Notes under the pieces: model-generated | The model's database searches: none | What the model was told of the DNA's origin: nothing | What the model saw: only the letters and a program-made list of their open reading frames with translations | Translations under genes and position numbers: made by a program | From: Nitrincola sp. | GTDB taxonomy: Bacteria; Pseudomonadota; Gammaproteobacteria; Pseudomonadales; Balneatricaceae | DNA length: 44,163 bases | Direction of reading: 5' to 3' | NCBI GenBank assembly: GCA_021208565.1 | Contig: JAJOJN010000002.1 | Location: 1-44,163, forward strand | In this document: positions 28,996 through 38,873 of the stretch, one piece after another | Layout: each line of letters begins with the position of its first letter | Numbering within the stretch: the first letter of the stretch is position 1

Positions 28996-29054
28996 GGCAG
29001 TGCAATGAAGACCCATGCACTGCCATCTAGCCAAGCAATGCACTCAAAAAGTGC
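28996..29054 (+). promoter_or_regulatory. Two hairpins in the Amt-GGDEF-EAL leader
   Basis: The first hairpin has nine-base perfect arms GGCAGTGCA (28996-29004) and TGCACTGCC (29016-29024). The second has arms TGCACT (29039-29044) and AGTGCA (29049-29054). They share the TGCACT element, so alternative pairing between them is possible. Both lie between the sigma-54 start and the ribosome site. No T-tract follows, so attenuation is not evident. Confidence 0.5.
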
Positions 29055-29080
29055 AAGCGTCTCTGAAATGGAGAAGTAAT

Positions 29081-32000
29081 ATGCCCGATAATAGTGCGCT
29101 AGACGCGCTATGGCTGTTAATCGGTGCCGTCCTTGTACTCATCATGCAGGGAGGTTTTTTATGTCTTGAGTCTGGCCTGACTCGAAGTAAAAACGCCATT
29201 AATGTTGCCCTAAAAAATGCATTCGATCTCATTGTCGCAGCATTACTCTATTGGTTAGTAGGGTTTGGCATCATGTTTGGTGCTCACCAAGGTTTCAGTA
29301 TAGATACGCGTTGGTTTATCGCTGATTTCACCAAAGATGAATTTTGGCACGCGAGCTTCTTTTTCTTTCAACTCACCTTTTGCGCTACCGCTGCCACCAT
29401 CGTCTCCGGTGCCATTGCAGAGCGAAGCCGCTTTAAGGTCTACCTGATTATCACCGCTTTAATTAGCTTGTTTCTATACCCCGTTTTTGGTCACTGGGTA
29501 TGGAGTGGTGCCGTCAATTTAACACCGGGCTGGTTAGAGTCTCTAGGCTTCACTGACTTTGCTGGAAGTACCGTAGTTCATAGTGTGGGAGGCTGGGTCG
29601 CTTTGGCCGCGGTGATGATCATCGGACCAAGAACAGGTCGATTTGTTGAGGGTAAAGTTCAGTCAATCCCAGGCAGCAATATGCCCTTAGCTATTCTCGG
29701 CATGTTATTTTTTATGATCGGCTGGATAGGTTTTAATGGTGGCAGCACGCTTGGCTTTTCTACGGCGATCGCCGGGATTATCGTCAACACCATCATCGCC
29801 GCTTCAGCCGGTGGCTTTATCGGCATGCTGCTTTCCCAATTAGATAAAGACAAGAGTCAAACAACTGGATTGACCGTTAACGGCACACTCGCTGGGCTGG
29901 TGGCTATTACCGCCGGCTGTCATGTTGTTTCAACACCTGCGGCAGCACTAATCGGTGGAATAGGTGCTCTGTGCATGTATGCCGCCGAGCGTGCTATGTT
30001 TCGAATGCAATTGGATGACGCTATTTCGGCAGTGCCCGTGCATTTAGCGGCCGGAATCTGGGGCACACTAGCTGTGGCTTTATTAGGTGATCTCAGCTTA
30101 ATTGACACGGGTCTTAATCGACTTGATCAACTGAGCATTCAGCTATTGGGAATTATTGTCTGCGCCCTTTTTATTTTTCCCATAGCCTTCGCCTTTCTAC
30201 TCTTCCTAAACAGACTTTCACCACTGAGAGTCTCTTTAGAAGCTGAACATCACGGATTAAATGTATCTGAACATGGCGCAAAAACCGAATTAGCAGATCT
30301 TCTCAGTGCTATGCAAACGCAAGAACGTAGTGGTGACTTAAAACAAAAAGTTCCCGTTGAGCCTTTCACCGAAGTGGGTCAGATTGCGGCACAATATAAT
30401 CGTGTCATCGCTAATCTTAATCGGATGGTCACACGCACCCGTTTGATTGTTCGCGATATGCGTGATGGCATTATTACCTTTTCGGATCAAGGCATCATTA
30501 CCAGCGCTAATCCCGGAGCTGAAATTTTATTTAATCTTCCGGCACATCAACTGGTGGGACAGTCGACTGATGCACTTCTTCATCCGAGCAACCGTCAAAC
30601 CTTTCCCGCAACACCACCTCATCGTCTGTTTGTTGCCCTAGCCAGCAGTCAAGAACCCGGACCTTATGAAGTGATAGCTCGTGATCACAAGGGGGAGCCT
30701 TTACCTCTTGAGGTGACCACCACAGCTAGCCCCACTGAAGAAGGCGTGCAGTACAGTGCCATATTGCGTGATATTCGCGAGCGCAAACGTATTGAAGCCA
30801 GGCTTCATCGTCATTCGGAATTAGCTCAAGTCACTCTTGAAGCGATTACAGAAGCCGTAATCACTTGTGATGCTGACAAGAATACTGTCTATATCAACCC
30901 GATGGCGGCAGCGATCCTTGCCAAACCCCTCGAAGACGCTTTTGCGTTACCCATCGATGAGCTTATCAACATCTATACCATGGATGGTAACGAACTAAAG
31001 GTTTCTTCTTTATGTAATGGCACTAAAGGCCAGCAACATCTTCGCAGCCATACTAAGGCTCTTTATCAACTGAAGAACCATCGTAACGAGTTTTTTTGAA
31101 GTTCAACTTAACTGCGCTCCGCTTCTCGATCCGCAAGGAAAAAGCATGGGCTGGGTAATCGCACTGCAAGATATTACTCAACACAATCGATTACAGGAGC
31201 AGCTAACATTTCAAGCTGTGCACGACACACTCACTGGATTAATCAATCGTCGTGAATTTGAAAAGCGGCTGGAGCAATTTATTTTCGATGCGCAAAAAGA
31301 TAAAACGCATCACCTGCTCTGCTACTTAGACTTAGATCAATTCAAACTCGTGAATGATACCTGCGGACATCGAGCCGGAGATGCCCTACTGAAACAATTA
31401 TCTAATCTGCTTAAACCCATTTTGCGTCAAAGTGATACCCTAGCGCGACTCGGTGGCGACGAGTTTGGAGTTCTACTCAGCCATTGCCCCGTTGATAAAG
31501 GATTAGAGATAGCGGAATCCTTGCGCAAAACCATTACCGCTTTTCGTTTTTCCTGGGAAGGGCAAATTTTCTCTGTCGGAGTGAGCATCGGAATTGTCTG
31601 CATTAATGAAGACAGCGGTAGTCTCGATGAGGTGCTAAGCCATGCTGACGCGGCCTGTTATGCCGCCAAGGATTTAGGTAGAAACCGAGTACAACTATTC
31701 CAAGCAGATGATCAAGACACTCAACAAAGGCAGGGTCAAATTCAGTGGGCAAGCCGCTTACAAGAGGCACTCGACAAAGATCTATTTAGGCTGTTTTACC
31801 AACCAATTGTCCCCCTTGAAGCTGAAAACGAGGGCATGCCCCACTATGAAATCCTATCGCGTATGATCGATGCGAAGGGTAGCTTAATTCCTCCTGGAGC
31901 ATTTATTCCTGCAGCAGAGCGTTTCGGATTGATGTCAAAAATCGACAAATGGGTCATTCGCAACACCCTGGCCTGGATGGGAGATCAACTTAAACAGCAA

Positions 32001-32510
32001 AAACAACCCGTTTTCTGTGCAATAAATTTATCAGGTGCCTCCATTGGCCGAGATGACTGCTTGAATCTAATTCGAACGCAATTGGAAAAGCATCAAGTCC
32101 CTGCGAAAAACATCTGCTTTGAAGTGACGGAAACCGCTGCCATTGCTGATCCAGACAATGCGGGACTTTCATTCATGAACGTGAAACAACTAGGGTGTCA
32201 ATTTGCGCTAGATGACTTTGGCAGCGGATTGTCTTCTTTTGGTTATCTTAAACAGCTACCTGTCGACTATTTGAAGATCGATGGCATTTTCATCCAAGAG
32301 ATCGCTAATAACCCCATTGATCAGGCGATGGTCGCTTCAATTAATAATATCGGTCATATTATGGGGTTAAAAACGATCGCTGAATTTGTTGAAGACTCGG
32401 CGTCACTCGATATTCTTCGCCAAATCGGCGTAGATTATGTGCAAGGATACTATTTGGGAAGACCCGAACCCCTTGAGTCACTCAACAGTGTGAAAGTGAT
32501 GCCAAGATAA
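29081..32510 (+). CDS. Ammonium transporter-like sensor fused to PAS-PAS-GGDEF-EAL (one frameshift)
   Basis: One protein of about 1142 residues; a T7 run at 31091-31097 must lose a base to join NEFF to EVQLNCAPLLD. The ATG at 29081 has TGGAGAAG upstream. The Amt/Rh part (1-410, 11 helices) keeps key residues: Asp159 in TDFAGS, twin His167 (STVVHSVGG) and His321 (VPVHLAAG), Trp in IGWIGFNGGS, and the Phe gate in FFFFQLTF. A linker (about 420-470), two PAS domains (about 475-590 and 605-710), GGDEF and EAL follow. The GGDEF domain looks active: LDLDQFK, GGDEF (791-795), and RxxD site RQSD (782-785). The EAL domain has EIL (923-925), FEVTET, LDDFGSG, YLKIDG, AEFVED and QGYYLGRP. It probably converts ammonium level into c-di-GMP change. 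Confidence 0.9.
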
Positions 32511-32593
32511 AGCCCTTATAAAACTCATGGGGTTAACCAAGTTGAAAATCTTGTGTCATAATAGGTAAATATTTTAGTCAACACGATATCAGC

Positions 32594-33331
32594 ATGCGAC
32601 GACCCATAACCTTTATCATTTGTGGATTGATTGCCACCAGTCTTTGGGTGGTAGGCTTTGCTCATGCTGACTCAGGGATACGTCGAATCGTCCATCCTGA
32701 TGGGCGTGTTGAATTCACGAATGTCGGTAGTGGCGCAGGCTCTGCAGTGAATGTCACTCCCGCTAAACCTGCAGCTCAGGTACGAAGCCAAAATATCTAC
32801 ACCTACCGATCGCCCTCAGGAACCTTATCCTTTACCGATCAACGTCCGACATCAGGCGTGGCCTACGAGATTCGACGATTTGAGTGTTTCGCCTGCAGCC
32901 CACGCTCAACCGTCAACTGGCACACCACACAACTCTTTACCGATCGTTTCGCTGCGGAAATTGAACGTGAAGCGCGTCGATTTAATGTGGACCCTGCCCT
33001 TGTGCGAGCCGTTATTCATGCCGAATCGGCGTTCAATCCACAAGCGATCTCACCCAAAGGTGCTCAAGGCTTAATGCAACTCATGCCGCCCACCGCATCG
33101 GACTTAGGTGTCAGTAACGCCATGGATATTAACCAAAATATTTATGGCGGGGTCAAATATCTCTCTTGGATGCTGGAGCGTTTCAATGGTGATATTCGCT
33201 TAGCAACTGCAGCCTATAACGCTGGTCCGGGTGCCGTTCAACGCTATGGTGGCATTCCTCCTTTTGCGGAAACTCAAGCCTACACCGAGCGAGTAGCTAT
33301 CCTTCACCAACGCTATCGTCAAATGAATTAA
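32594..33331 (+). CDS. Periplasmic lytic transglycosylase (SLT) with DUF4124 segment
   Basis: A 245-residue exported peptidoglycan-cleaving enzyme. The signal peptide ends near FAHA-DS. A DUF4124-like region (about 27-95; IRRIVHPDGRVEFTNV, then YTYRSPSGTLSFTDQRP) precedes the SLT domain (about 117-245). The catalytic Glu144 is in AVIHAESAFNPQA, followed by SPKGAQGLMQLMPPTA and ATAAYNAGPGAV, the family 1 signatures. It makes 1,6-anhydromuropeptides during wall turnover. The gene is intact. It ends 40 bases before trpR on the same strand but probably is not part of that operon. Confidence 0.93.
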   Translation: MRRPITFIICGLIATSLWVVGFAHADSGIRRIVHPDGRVEFTNVGSGAGSAVNVTPAKPAAQVRSQNIYTYRSPSGTLSFTDQRPTSGVAYEIRRFECFACSPRSTVNWHTTQLFTDRFAAEIEREARRFNVDPALVRAVIHAESAFNPQAISPKGAQGLMQLMPPTASDLGVSNAMDINQNIYGGVKYLSWMLERFNGDIRLATAAYNAGPGAVQRYGGIPPFAETQAYTERVAILHQRYRQMN

Positions 33332-33357
33332 ACCTTTTTCTTTTTCGGGCCATGTGA

Positions 33358-33383
33358 TAGTGTACTAGTACATGAATACACTA
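33358..33383. promoter_or_regulatory. trpO: Putative TrpR operator over the trpR start
   Basis: A perfect 12-bp palindrome TGTACTAGTACA (33361-33372) contains the GTACTAG/CTAGTAC half-site found in E. coli trp operators. A second, wider inverted repeat encloses it: TAGTGTA (33358-33364) and TACACTA (33377-33383). The palindrome ends on the first base of the trpR ATG. Bound TrpR would block initiation of transcription or the start region, giving autoregulation of the operon. Confidence 0.65.
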
Positions 33384-33615
33384 GATCCCTATACCCAAGA
33401 ACTGTTAGATACACTGCTTGATGCCAAAGACCCTCAGGCGCTCTTGGAACTCCTCCAAAGCCTGCTAACACCGGCCGAGCTGAGTGAAATTCCAAAAACG
33501 TCTACAGATTCTAAAGCGGTTAAAAGCCGGAGAGCCCCAACGTCGGATTGCCGAGGAGTTGGGTGTCGGTATTGCGACTGTTTCTCGCGGTGCACGCGCA
33601 CTGAAACGAGACTGA
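33372..33615 (+). CDS. trpR: Trp operon repressor, short form (one frameshift)
   Basis: Tryptophan-activated DNA-binding repressor. The frame breaks at an A5 run (33494-33498); with four A it reads SEIPKRLQILKRLKAGEPQ and ends at the TGA at 33613-33615, about 80 residues. The helix-turn-helix QRRIAEELGVGIATVSRG matches TrpR of enterics (LGAGIATITRG). LLTPAELSE corresponds to the conserved LTPDE stretch. It is shorter than the 108-residue E. coli protein and lacks most of the C-terminal helix. No good ribosome site precedes the ATG, and the operator palindrome overlaps it. trpE starts 12 bases after the stop, so trpR leads the trpEG operon. Confidence 0.85.
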
Positions 33616-33627
33616 TAAGAGCCCATT

Positions 33628-35027
33628 ATGACCCGTCGACCTGAAAAAATTGAACTCCCTCGCAAACCTCAATATGTCACTGTGACTGCTGATGGTGATT
33701 TTTTTGACCTGTTTCGCAAAATCGAAAAACGTTTTGATGTCTGCTTCATGCTGGAATCCTTGGGCGAAGATAGTCACTTCTCCCGCTATTCCATCATCGG
33801 CTTTGATCCCGAAAACTTCTTTATGCCAATGGGGATCAACTTACCATCGAAGATCGTGATGGCAAGCAAGAGCATTACACCAGCGAAAATCCTTATTACC
33901 TGCTGCGTGACATCATGCCGCAGAATATCATCTCTCGAAAATATGCTGGCGGCTTAACTGGCTATATCGGCTATGACGCCATGGGTTATTTTGAACCTAG
34001 CTTGTCATTGAAAACCAGCGACTGGTTTGATGCCTTCCGTTTTGGACTTTATAAAGATGGCCTCATCCTCGATAAGATGACGGGAGAAGTCATCTACTTC
34101 CACTACGCAGAAAACCGCATGGATCTGGTCAACGAACTGATTCAAGCCCCTAGTCCTGATAATGGCAAGCTGGAAATCGCTTTCACGGGTGAAACCATGA
34201 CGCGCGAACAACACGCTGATGCTGTGATGAAGGTGAAGCAGGATATCATCGAGGGCAAGGTGTTTCAGTGTGAGGTCGGCTTTAAAAAGTACCTCAGTCT
34301 AAAAGGCGATACGCTCAACCTCTATCAACAACTGCGCGAGGTCAACCCTTCTCCGCAGATGTACTACCTCAAGTTTGGAGAGCAAAAACTGATTGGCGCC
34401 AGCCCAGAACTGCTTTTCCGTTTGCGCCAAGGCGAGATGGAAACCTTCCCCTTAGCCGGTACAACGCGACGTGGTAAAGACGCTATCGAAGATACGCAAT
34501 TAGCTCGCGCACTCTTGAATGATCCAAAAGAGATCGCGGAACACAACATGATTGTCGATCTGCATCGCAACGATATAGGTCGTGTAGCCCGTTTTGGTAC
34601 GGTTAAAGTCCGTAGCTTGATGGACATCAAACGTTTCAGTCACGTACAGCATATTTCTAGCGAAATTGTTGGCATTATCTCCGAAAAAGAAGACATGTTC
34701 TCCGCATTAGCCAGCAACTTCCCGGCTGGCACACTGACCGGAGCACCCAAAATTGAGGCGATGAAAATCATTGATGCCTTAGAAACCGATGGTCGCGGTC
34801 CTTATGGCGGAGCAGTCGGTAACTTTTCCTTTAACGGTGATTGCACCTTTGCGATTCCCATACGTACGGTATTCGCCAAGGGTGAAGCAGCCTACGTACA
34901 AACCTGCGGTGGCAATGTCTACGACTCCAATCCTGAGGATGAATATGAAGAGATCCGCCGCAAGTTTGCCGGCACACGTAAAGCGCTAGAACCTTTTTTA
35001 GTCGGTGACGGAGAGCCATCCCTATGA
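33628..35027 (+). CDS. trpE: Anthranilate synthase component I (one frameshift)
   Basis: Makes anthranilate from chorismate with ammonia supplied by TrpG. About 466 residues after adding one T at 33820-33823 (TTT to TTTT), which restores [18 protein letters not shown]. The N-terminal [16 protein letters not shown] contains the LES motif of the tryptophan feedback site. The catalytic domain shows [73 protein letters not shown] and [17 protein letters not shown]. The stop overlaps the trpG start (ATGA), so the two subunits are translationally coupled. Confidence 0.94.
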
Positions 35028-35685
35028 AAATTCTAATCATCGATAACTACGACTCCTTCACCTACAATCTCTACCAATATATCGGTGAAATCCTATCAAC
35101 GGCACAGATTCACGGTCAGTTAGAAAGCTTTCAGGTTGATGTGAAACGTAATGACCAGATCACACTTGAGGAAGTACGCCAACTCAACCCTGATCGCATT
35201 ATCATTTCACCGGGTCCAGGCTCACCGGATGATGAGCATTACTTTGGCATCTGTGCAAGGTAATCAAAGAGATAGGCACTGACACTCCCCTTCTAGGCGT
35301 ATGCTTGGGTATGCAGGGTATCGTGCATGTTTTTGGAGGCAAGATTGTCAAAGCGCCATTACCAATGCACGGTAAAATCAGTCCGATTCAACACAATGGC
35401 GAAGGGATGTTTAAGAATATTCCCGATCAACTAGAGATCATGCGTTATCACTCTTTGATCGCTGAGGCTGAAAGCCTACCGGAGTGTTTGGAAGTGACTG
35501 CGAGCGTGGGTGACCTACCTAGTCAGGACTTCACCGATCACGCCCGTATCCATCGGGGCGGAAACTTTGAGATTATGGGTGTTCGCCACAAAACCTATCC
35601 GATACAAGGGATTCAATTTCACCCCGAATCCTTTGCAACGGAAGGTGGCAAGGAACTGATTGCGAACTTTCTGTTTCAAAGATAA
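35024..35685 (+). CDS. trpG: Anthranilate synthase component II, glutamine amidotransferase (one frameshift)
   Basis: Supplies ammonia from glutamine to TrpE. About 220 residues after adding one A near 35257 (GCAAGG to GCAAAGG), which joins YFGICA to [18 protein letters not shown]. Class I amidotransferase features are [25 protein letters not shown], nucleophile Cys in [12 protein letters not shown], and [10 protein letters not shown] with the catalytic His and Glu. GMQ replaces the more common GHQ after the nucleophile. It is longer than most TrpG because of two short insertions (about 30-45 and 165-180). It may also serve folate synthesis as PabA; no pabB is nearby. Confidence 0.93.
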
Positions 35686-35707
35686 TCAACCACGGGGTTA
35701 ACAGGTC

Positions 35708-36347
35708 TTAGCTCATACTCGCCATGAATCCATGAATACCCGTCAGGATAATTTGTGAGGCCATGGCGGCTAAGACCAGTCCAGTCACTTTACTCAGCAC
35801 ATTCAAACCAGTTCGGCCGAGGATCTTTTCTAGCCAAGAGGCCAGATGTAAGCAAGCTAATAAAAAACAACAACGCTAACACTAAGCCGATAACCCCGTA
35901 AAACAGATCCATGCCCTCTAATTCTGCACCATAAACCAGAATCGCACCGATAGACGCCGGACCAATGATGGTAGGAATCGCGAGCGGCACGACAGAGATA
36001 TCATCACGTTGCTCCTTGGGCACTTCCGCATTAGCACGCACACCATCTCGCACTAAACTCACCCCAGATAAGAAAAGCAATATACCTGCACCAATTCGAA
36101 ACGAGTCCAGAGTAATGCCAAGCACTTCGAAAAGTTGAGCTCCGAAGAAGAACAGGATCAAACTGATACATAGCGCCGCAAAGACGGCACGATTAGCGAT
36201 GGATTGACGTGTTTTCCGCGTATCGGTTCGTGTTAAGGACAAAAACATCGACACCACAAAGAAGGGAGCAAACAGAAACACAAATTTAAAACTGATAGAA
36301 AGTAGAATCGACATAGGGCTGGCAAACTCACGAAAACAAACGCGCAT
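35708..36347 (-). CDS. MarC-family integral membrane protein (one frameshift)
   Basis: About 212 residues with six predicted helices. The frame breaks in an A6/T6 run at 35872-35877; with five it reads LFLLACLHLASWLEKILGRTG and ends at 35708 after GIHGFMASMS. Features typical of MarC/UPF0056 are APFFVVSMFLSLT, FRIGAGILLFLSGVSLV and PLAIPTIIGPASIGAILVYG. The function of the family is unsettled; the old link to multiple antibiotic resistance was withdrawn. An internal ATG at 36314 is an alternative start. It converges on trpG. Confidence 0.85.
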
Positions 36348-36491
36348 GATCCTTAAATCAAACCATGATGTCTAGTCGTCCTGGTTGATCTTCAACAAAT
36401 TCTGACCAACTCCTGATTGCCAGCATTCATTTATGGTGTTCTACTTAGTCTTTCAATTCGACGATTAGACAGGGATTACAGGAAAGAAACC

Positions 36492-38211
36492 ATGTTAACT
36501 CACTCCACACCTTTTAAAACGACTGGCTTAGCCGCGACTTCACTGCTAGGCGTCTTGTTACTGCTCGGCGGTTGTAGCAATGATGAGCCCTCACAAACGG
36601 CTTCAGATTCCTCAACCCCTGCCGTAGCTGAAGACCGCTGGTTAAGTCAAATCCCTGCCAGCACGCCTTACTTTTTTGCCAGTCGTGAGCGACTATCAGA
36701 GGCCGATGCCATGGCACTGATTGAGAAGTTGGGCACCATGGAAGATATAGAGCTTCAGATCGCCGAATTGGAAGTATTACGCGATGAGACAGATGATGAA
36801 GCAATTGCCAACTTTTTAGATATTGTAGTCGGCCTTCTGCGAACCTTTGATCAGGTCAATACGCTAGAGGACTACCATGAAAGAGGCATGATGCCTAATG
36901 CACGCTCCGCTGTTTACGGCTTAGGGTTGCTGCCTGCGATACGTATTGAACTACACAACGAAGAGCGCTTTAGATCTTTCTTTGAATCAATGATCACCGA
37001 TCTAGCAATCGATCTACAAACCTCACAACTCGGTGATACTCATTACTGGCATTCATCAGCAGAGAGCTTTCTGCAAAGTTTCATCACCATTAAGGATGAG
37101 CAGTTAATTATTGGTCTACTACCCTCGACCGTCGAGCAAGCCGTTATTGAAGAGCTTTTTGGCCTAACCTTGCCCAATTTAAGTTTGTTGCAGAGTGGTG
37201 CGATTGAGCAGCTTGAACAACGCTATCAATACAGCCCTTATGGCAGTGGTCGCTTCTCGACACAAAAAAATTGTTCATGAGGTTATTTCACCAGTACACC
37301 CTGCCACTCAAGCGCTAATGGCTGCCGGCGGTGCTGACCCCTTAGATGTTGAACAGTGCCGAAGTGATATCGACCGCTTAACGCATCTCTTTCCGGCGAT
37401 AGTGATGGGGCTGCATGCAGTTGATACCCAACGCATTAGTGCAAGTGTCAGATTGGCGACCAGTTCCGATATCGCCGATGACCTCAGCAGTCTCACCACC
37501 TCCGTGCCAGGTTTAGGTAGTGGTCAAGGTATAGCCAGCCTTGGGATAGCACTGGATATCCCTGCCGTCACTCGTGCATTGCAGAAATATGCTGGACAAG
37601 TGAGAACCATTCCATTTACCTGCCCTGAATTGGAAGGCATCAATGAAATGTGGGGTGAATTAGGCTTACTGACCAATAACCCGATGACCATGTTAGTCGG
37701 CCCAGCACTGAGTGGCATTAATGTGCGCATTGATAGCTTTACTATGGACCCTATGCAACCAACAGGTAGCGGAGTCATCGGCTTTGCAACACCCAATGCA
37801 CAAGGCTTGGTATCCGCCATCAGTATGTTTGTACCTCAAATTGCCAGCTTGAACTTACAGAGCAATGGCGAAGTCAAACAGGTTGATCCCAGCTTACTGC
37901 CGCCAGACACACCTAGCGTGCATGCCGCCATGTCTGATAAAGCGATCTTACTCGGCGTAGGCCTAGACCAGCCTTCTCAACTTAAAACCGAACTCAATCA
38001 GCCAGCGGGTCGTTCAGATTTAATGCTCTATGGGCATCTTAGAAGCGACACCTTTGCTAGTCTAGCCGAGATCAGCTCTCAACTTCCCAACACAGATGCG
38101 ATGGACACAGCAGAGTTACTTTACATGGCGGAAATCTATGAAAAAGTCGCTTTCTGGTTAGGTGTTGATGGTTCTGGTTTTGAACTGGGTGTTGAGGTCG
38201 AACTGAAATAA
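36492..38211 (+). CDS. Predicted lipoprotein of unknown function (one frameshift)
   Basis: About 572 residues after shortening an A7 run at 37264-37270 by one base, which joins FSTQK to IVHEVISPVHPATQALMA. The ATG at 36492 has AGGAAAG upstream; the earlier TTG is less likely. The signal peptide ends in a lipobox LLGGC, so the mature Cys near residue 26 is lipidated, followed by a Ser/Asp-rich linker. Asn follows Cys, so outer-membrane sorting is expected. The rest is acidic with no membrane segment. It begins WLSQIPASTPYFFASRERL and contains many hydrophobic beta-type stretches, loosely like DUF3352-type proteins. I do not recognise the family with confidence. It is a single-gene unit. Confidence 0.7.
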
Positions 38212-38224
38212 CTTTGCAGTAGAC

Positions 38225-38270
38225 TCAAAAAGCAATGGGCTGGTCAGAGCTTAATGAGCTGATCAGCCCA
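38225..38270 (-). terminator. Terminator of the thiBPQ operon
   Basis: Arms TGGGCTGGTCAG (38236-38247) and CTGATCAGCCCA (38259-38270) pair over 12 bases with one G-U type mismatch. On the minus strand the hairpin is followed by TTGCTTTTT. It overlaps the last codons of thiQ. Confidence 0.75.
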
Positions 38271-38873
38271 GCGCTCACTGTCCGTTTGCTGATGAGAAAC
38301 CAACAATGCGGCTTGCCCGCGCTTATCAATCTGCTCTTTTACCCAATCACCCGCCGTCACTCTGGTCTCTTCGTCCAGCGCACTGAATGGCTCGTCGAGT
38401 AACAATACCGGCTGATCTCTAAGAACCGTTCTAATCAAGGCGACTCTTTGCCGCTGACCGCCCGACAATTCACTGGGAAAGCGCTCAATTAAATGATCCA
38501 CTCCTAATTGCTGACAGGCTTGTATGACAGACCGCCACTGCACTTGATTGGGCTGACCTCGCTGAAAACCCAAGCGTAAATTCTGTGCAATGGACAGATG
38601 CTCAAACAGGTTATGTTGTTGAAAAAGACTCGACACAGGGCGCTTTTGGGGTGGTAACTGCTCAATAGATTGCTTTCCGTAAAGAATACGACCTGATTGC
38701 GCTGGTAAGAAGCCACCTAAACACTCCAACAGACTGGTTTTCCCGGAACCACTTTCACCCATCAACACCATCAACTGACCTGCTTTTAAGATGAAGTCAT
38801 GCTGCCATTGCAACTGCCCCCGCTGAATACAGAGTTGATCGATGATCAGTGTATCTTGCCATTTCACGCTCAT
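38244..38873 (-). CDS. thiQ: Thiamine ABC transporter ATP-binding protein
   Basis: ATPase subunit of the thiamine/TPP importer, about 209 residues from the ATG at 38873, which overlaps the thiP stop as ATGA. Motifs: Walker A GESGSGKT, Q-loop SSLFQQHNLF, signature LSGGQRQR, Walker B VLLLDEPFSALD and H-loop LLVSHQ. The short length without an extra regulatory domain matches ThiQ. The operon ThiB-ThiP-ThiQ and its TPP riboswitch settle the substrate. The gene is intact. Confidence 0.94.
   Translation of the reverse strand: MSVKWQDTLIIDQLCIQRGQLQWQHDFILKAGQLMVLMGESGSGKTSLLECLGGFLPAQSGRILYGKQSIEQLPPQKRPVSSLFQQHNLFEHLSIAQNLRLGFQRGQPNQVQWRSVIQACQQLGVDHLIERFPSELSGGQRQRVALIRTVLRDQPVLLLDEPFSALDEETRVTAGDWVKEQIDKRGQAALLVSHQQTDSERWADQLIKL

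Noticed and set aside
33616-33627. Search for a trp leader peptide or attenuator before trpE
   Set aside because: Only 12 bases separate trpR and trpE, leaving no room for one.
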